From: Burkholderiaceae bacterium
Lineage (GTDB): Bacteria > Pseudomonadota > Gammaproteobacteria > Burkholderiales > Burkholderiaceae_C
Reading direction: 5' to 3'
Length of the DNA stretch: 43,083 nucleotides
NCBI GenBank assembly: GCA_028685665.1
Contig: JAQUDN010000007.1
Coordinates: forward strand, 1 to 43,083
The notes beneath the pieces are model-generated. The model was not told the origin of the DNA and searched no databases. It saw only the letters and a list, made by a program, of their open reading frames with translations. Made by a program: the position numbers and the translations under genes. This document shows positions 39,477 to 43,083 of the stretch, one piece after another; position 1 is the stretch's first letter; each line of letters begins with the position of its first letter.

Positions 39477-39881
39477 ATGTCCATGTTCTCCATCTTCAAC
39501 GTCTCGGGCAGCGCCGTCAGCGCGCAGGCCCAGCGGCTCAACGTCGTGGCCAGCAATCTGGCCAACGTCGATGCCGTGGCCGGCCCGGATGGCCAGGCCT
39601 ACAAGGCCCGCCAGGTGGTGTTTCAGACCACCCCGATGGGCGCGGACAGCGCGGCGGGCGTGCGCGTCACGTCCATCAACGAAAGCCAGACCCCCGGGCG
39701 GCGCGTGCACGACCCCAGCCACCCATCGGCCGATGCCGAGGGCTATGTCAACCACTCCAACGTGAATGCGGTGGAAGAAATGGTGAACATGATTTCGGCC
39801 TCGCGCTCGTACCAGAACAACGTCGAGGTCATGAACACGGCGAAGTCACTGCTGCTCAAGACCCTGCAGCTGGGCCAGTAA
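39477..39881 (+). CDS. flgC: Flagellar basal-body rod protein FlgC
   Basis: FNVSGSAVSAQAQRLNVVASNLANVDAVAGPDGQAYKARQVVFQ; VNAVEEMVNMISASRSYQNNVEVMNTAKSLLLKTLQLGQ. Confidence 0.97.
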   Translation: MSMFSIFNVSGSAVSAQAQRLNVVASNLANVDAVAGPDGQAYKARQVVFQTTPMGADSAAGVRVTSINESQTPGRRVHDPSHPSADAEGYVNHSNVNAVEEMVNMISASRSYQNNVEVMNTAKSLLLKTLQLGQ

Positions 39882-39902
39882 TCTTTTGAAAGACAGTCCG
39901 CC

Positions 39903-40577
39903 ATGATCACCACCACCAACACCGCCGCGACATCGGCCAGCACAGCCGCCACCGCGAGCACCGTCACCCCCAAGGCCGATGCCGCGACCGACCCGGCGGC
40001 AGCGCAGGACCGGTTCCTGAAACTGCTGGTCGCCCAGCTGAACAACCAGGATCCGATGAACCCGCTGGACAACGCCCAGATGACCTCGCAAATTGCGCAG
40101 ATCAACACCGTGACGGGCATCCAGCAGCTCAACGAAACCGTCAAAGGCATGGTCAGCCAGTTTGCCAACCAGCAATTGATGGCCGGCAGCGCCATGGTCG
40201 GCCGGGTGGTCATGGTGGAAGGCAACACGCTGGCGCGCAATGCTGACACCGGGGTGGCCAGTGCAGGCTTCGACCTCAGCGGATCGGCCGCCAGCGTCAC
40301 GGTGCAGGTGCTCGACGCCAGCGGCAAAGAGCTGGGCACGGTAGAAATGGGCTCACTGAACGCGGGACGGCACAGTTTCGAGTGGGATGCCTCGGCCTAC
40401 CAGGGCAAGGATGCCTTGCGCTTCAAGGTGCTGTCGACCAACGGCAAGGCCGACGTCGCCAACACCCCGCTGAGCATCGACCAGGTCACCTCGATCAACC
40501 TGGACAACGGCGCCATGACCATGCAACTGGCCGGCGGTGCCACCACCACCTTCAGCACGGTCAAGGCCATCCTGTAA
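39903..40577 (+). CDS. flgD: Flagellar hook assembly protein FlgD
   Basis: DRFLKLLVAQLNNQDPMNPLDNAQMTSQIAQINTVTGIQQLN. Confidence 0.96.
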   Translation: MITTTNTAATSASTAATASTVTPKADAATDPAAAQDRFLKLLVAQLNNQDPMNPLDNAQMTSQIAQINTVTGIQQLNETVKGMVSQFANQQLMAGSAMVGRVVMVEGNTLARNADTGVASAGFDLSGSAASVTVQVLDASGKELGTVEMGSLNAGRHSFEWDASAYQGKDALRFKVLSTNGKADVANTPLSIDQVTSINLDNGAMTMQLAGGATTTFSTVKAIL

Positions 40578-40623
40578 GCCATCCCCTTCATTTCGTCTTT
40601 CGTTTTCCCGTCAGGAGCACACC

Positions 40624-41961
40624 ATGGCTTTTCAACAAGGTCTTTCCGGCCTGAATGCCGCCAGCAAGAATCTCGATGTCATCGGGCACAACATCGCCAA
40701 CTCCGGCACCACGGGCTTCAAGGCCTCGCGCACCGAATTTGCCGATATCGTGGCCACCTCCATGGGTGCTTCGGGCGGACTGAACACCGGCTTCGGCGTG
40801 GAAGTGGCCGCCGTGGCCCAGCAGTTCTCGCAAGGCAGCCTGACCATCACCGGCAACAACCTGGACCTGGCCATCAATGGCAACGGCTTTTTCCAGATCC
40901 AGCAACCCAACGGCTCCCTGGCCTACACCCGGGCGGGCGACTTCAAGCTGGACAAGGTCGGCAACATGCTGACCAACGGGGGCGGACAGGTCATGGGTTA
41001 CAAGGTCGACCAGGCCTCGGGCCTGAGCAGCTCCACGACCACGCCCCTGAGCTTTCCGTCGGGCGCGCCGATTGCTGCGCAAAAGACGACCTCGATCACG
41101 GCCGCATTGAACCTGGATGCGCGGGCGCAGGATGCAGTTGGCGTGGCGGCCGTGGCAGCAGACCCTGCGGCCGTTCCGCCCGTGGCCGCCAAAGCCGCGA
41201 TTCCGGCGACCCCGGCATCCACCTACGGCACCTCCATCAATGTCTATGACAGCCAAGGCGTTGCCACCCCGGTCAATCTGTATTTCCTCAAAAATGGCGC
41301 GAATACATGGGAGGTCTACACCGACCTTGCTGCCGCAGAGACGGACTTGAAAACAGCCGCCACTGCCGGCCCAGGCACCGCTTTGGCACCCACAGCCTCC
41401 CTGGGTCAGCTGAAGTTCAATGAAAACGGCGCGTACGACCCCACCTCCACGTTCACCACGCTGAACGTCACCCCCGCCGCCAACCCCAACCAGGGAGCGC
41501 CCGCCCCCCTGGTCGAACCGTTTGATGTCACGGTTGACCTGTCCCAGGTCACCCAGTTCGGCAACAAATTCGCCATCTCGGACCTGAAGCAGGATGGCTA
41601 CGCCTCCGGCACCTTGACCGGCATCAACATCTCCGACAGCGGCATGGTCATGGCCAGCTACTCCAATGGCATGACCCGCGCCGAGGCCCAGGTGGCCCTG
41701 GCCACCTTCCGCAACCCGCAGGGGCTGACGCAGGTGGGCGGCAACAACTGGGTCGAGTCGGCCGATTCCGGGCCTTTTGTGATGGGCAAGCCGGGGGATG
41801 GCCAGTTCGGCGGCCTGCGCTCGGGCGCCCTCGAAGACTCCAACGTGGACCTGACCGCCGAGCTGGTCAACATGATGACCGCCCAGCGGGCCTACCAGGC
41901 CAACGCGCAAACGATCAAGACACAGGACCAGGTTCTGTCCACCCTGGTCAACCTGCGTTAA
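40624..41961 (+). CDS. flgE: Flagellar hook protein FlgE
   Basis: MAFQQGLSGLNAASKNLDVIGHNIANSGTTGFKASRTEFADI; C-terminal NVDLTAELVNMMTAQRAYQANAQTIKTQDQVLSTLVNLR. Confidence 0.97.
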   Translation: MAFQQGLSGLNAASKNLDVIGHNIANSGTTGFKASRTEFADIVATSMGASGGLNTGFGVEVAAVAQQFSQGSLTITGNNLDLAINGNGFFQIQQPNGSLAYTRAGDFKLDKVGNMLTNGGGQVMGYKVDQASGLSSSTTTPLSFPSGAPIAAQKTTSITAALNLDARAQDAVGVAAVAADPAAVPPVAAKAAIPATPASTYGTSINVYDSQGVATPVNLYFLKNGANTWEVYTDLAAAETDLKTAATAGPGTALAPTASLGQLKFNENGAYDPTSTFTTLNVTPAANPNQGAPAPLVEPFDVTVDLSQVTQFGNKFAISDLKQDGYASGTLTGINISDSGMVMASYSNGMTRAEAQVALATFRNPQGLTQVGGNNWVESADSGPFVMGKPGDGQFGGLRSGALEDSNVDLTAELVNMMTAQRAYQANAQTIKTQDQVLSTLVNLR

Positions 41962-41986
41962 GCCCGGCTAAGCCCCAGGAGCCCCT

Positions 41987-42727
41987 ATGGACCGCATCAT
42001 CTACACCTCCATGACGGGGGCCAACGCCGCCGCCCAGCGCCAGGCCGTGCTCTCGCACAACCTGGCGAACGCGTCCACCCAGGGCTTTCGGGCCGAAATG
42101 GCCACCTTCCGCTCCGTGCCCGTGCAGGGCGAAGGCGCCAACACGCGGGTGATGGCGCTGGAGGCCACCTCGGGCCACCTCAACACCCCCGGCCCGGTGC
42201 AGCGCACCGGGCGCAACCTGGATGCCATGGCCGCCGGCAATGCCTGGTTTGCGGTGCAGGGCCTCGACGGCACCGAGGCCTACACGCGGGCGGGCAGTTT
42301 CGAGGTCTCGCAGGCCGGCCAGCTGGTCACCGCCAACGGCCTCACCGTCCTGTCCGACGGCGGGGCGCCCATCGACATCCCGGCGGGCTCGGAAATCTCC
42401 CTGGGCTCGGACGGCACCATCACCGCCAAGCTGCAGGGCCAGCCGCCAGCCCCGGCGGGCCGGCTCAAGCTGGCCACCCCGACGCCCGAAGACCCGCTGC
42501 GGCGCGGCGACGACGGCCTGTTCCGCGCCACCTCGGGCGACCCCGTGCCCAACGATGCCACCGCCCGCCTGCTCAGCGGGGCCCTCGAAGGCTCGAACGT
42601 GAATGCCGTCGAGAACATGGTGGGCATGATTGCCGCCGCACGCCAGTTCGAGCAGCAGATGCGCCTGATGCAGACCGCCGAGACCAACGACAAATCCGCC
42701 AGCCAGCTGCTCAGCCTCAACGGTTGA
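41987..42727 (+). CDS. flgF: Flagellar basal-body rod protein FlgF
   Basis: MDRIIYTSMTGANAAAQRQAVLSHNLANASTQGFRAEMATFRS; C-terminal NVNAVENMVGMIAAARQFEQQMRLMQTAE. Confidence 0.96.
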   Translation: MDRIIYTSMTGANAAAQRQAVLSHNLANASTQGFRAEMATFRSVPVQGEGANTRVMALEATSGHLNTPGPVQRTGRNLDAMAAGNAWFAVQGLDGTEAYTRAGSFEVSQAGQLVTANGLTVLSDGGAPIDIPAGSEISLGSDGTITAKLQGQPPAPAGRLKLATPTPEDPLRRGDDGLFRATSGDPVPNDATARLLSGALEGSNVNAVENMVGMIAAARQFEQQMRLMQTAETNDKSASQLLSLNG

Positions 42728-42757
42728 GCCTGACGCCCCCGCCTCCAAGGAACCGCC

Positions 42758-43083
42758 ATGATCAACTCGCTCTGGATCGCCAAGACCGGCATGTCCGCCC
42801 AGCAGACCCAGCTGGACGTCGTCTCGCACAACCTGGCCAACGTGTCCACCACCGGCTACAAGCGCGCCAACGCGGTCTTTGAGGATCTGATCTACCAGAA
42901 CCTGCGCCAGGTCGGGGCCAACAACACAGAGCAGAACCAGCTGCCCACCGGCCTGCACTGGGCCTGGGGGTGCGCACCGTGGCCACCAGCCGCAACTTCA
43001 CGCAAGGCGGCCTGCAGGAGTCGCAAAACCGGCTGGATGTGGCCATCAATGGCAACGGTTTCTTTGAAGTCACCCAGCCCGAC
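42758..43083 (+). pseudogene. flgG: Flagellar basal-body rod protein FlgG, partial at window end, apparent frameshift near 42957
   Basis: [66 protein letters not shown] then family sequence resumes in another frame: [42 protein letters not shown]. Confidence 0.85.

Noticed and set aside
40588-41910. 440-aa minus-strand ORF antisense to flgE
   Set aside because: Antisense shadow of a clear hook protein gene; Gly/Arg/His-rich composition typical of spurious frames.
1-43083. CRISPR arrays, tRNA/rRNA genes, prophage or toxin-antitoxin modules
   Set aside because: None seen; the window is almost completely occupied by flagellar/chemotaxis genes apart from the IS element.

Overview
The window is a dense flagellar/chemotaxis island of a betaproteobacterium (Comamonadaceae-like by protein flavour; this lineage call is inference). 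Left to right: a degenerate IS3-family insertion sequence (118-1314) with a 4-bp candidate target duplication; a minus-strand che operon (in transcription order cheZ-like, cheY, cheA, cheW, cheR, cheD, cheB); a plus-strand two-component pair (REC-histidine kinase hybrid plus LuxR-type regulator); a minus-strand fliFGHIJKLMNOPQR operon with divergent fliE; fliD-fliS-fliT; two divergent flagellin genes; plus-strand motAB-cheYZ-flhBAF-flhG-like-fliA; minus-strand flgA and flgMN; and plus-strand flgBCDEF with a partial flgG that appears frameshifted. Most of it is ordinary flagellar machinery and I see no clearly new defence, mobile or biosynthetic system. The best second-look items are: a short CheZ-like protein keeping the DxxxQ phosphatase motif and sharing a C-terminal SVDLF tail with CheD; an FlhG-like protein whose P-loop has degenerated; a sensorless REC-HK/LuxR pair between the che and fli operons; sigma28-type promoters found at one flagellin and at flgM but not at the second flagellin; internal repeats in FliK; an apparent single-base deletion in flgG; and a strong left-to-right rise in GC. 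All calls are from reading the sequence; no database search was run.
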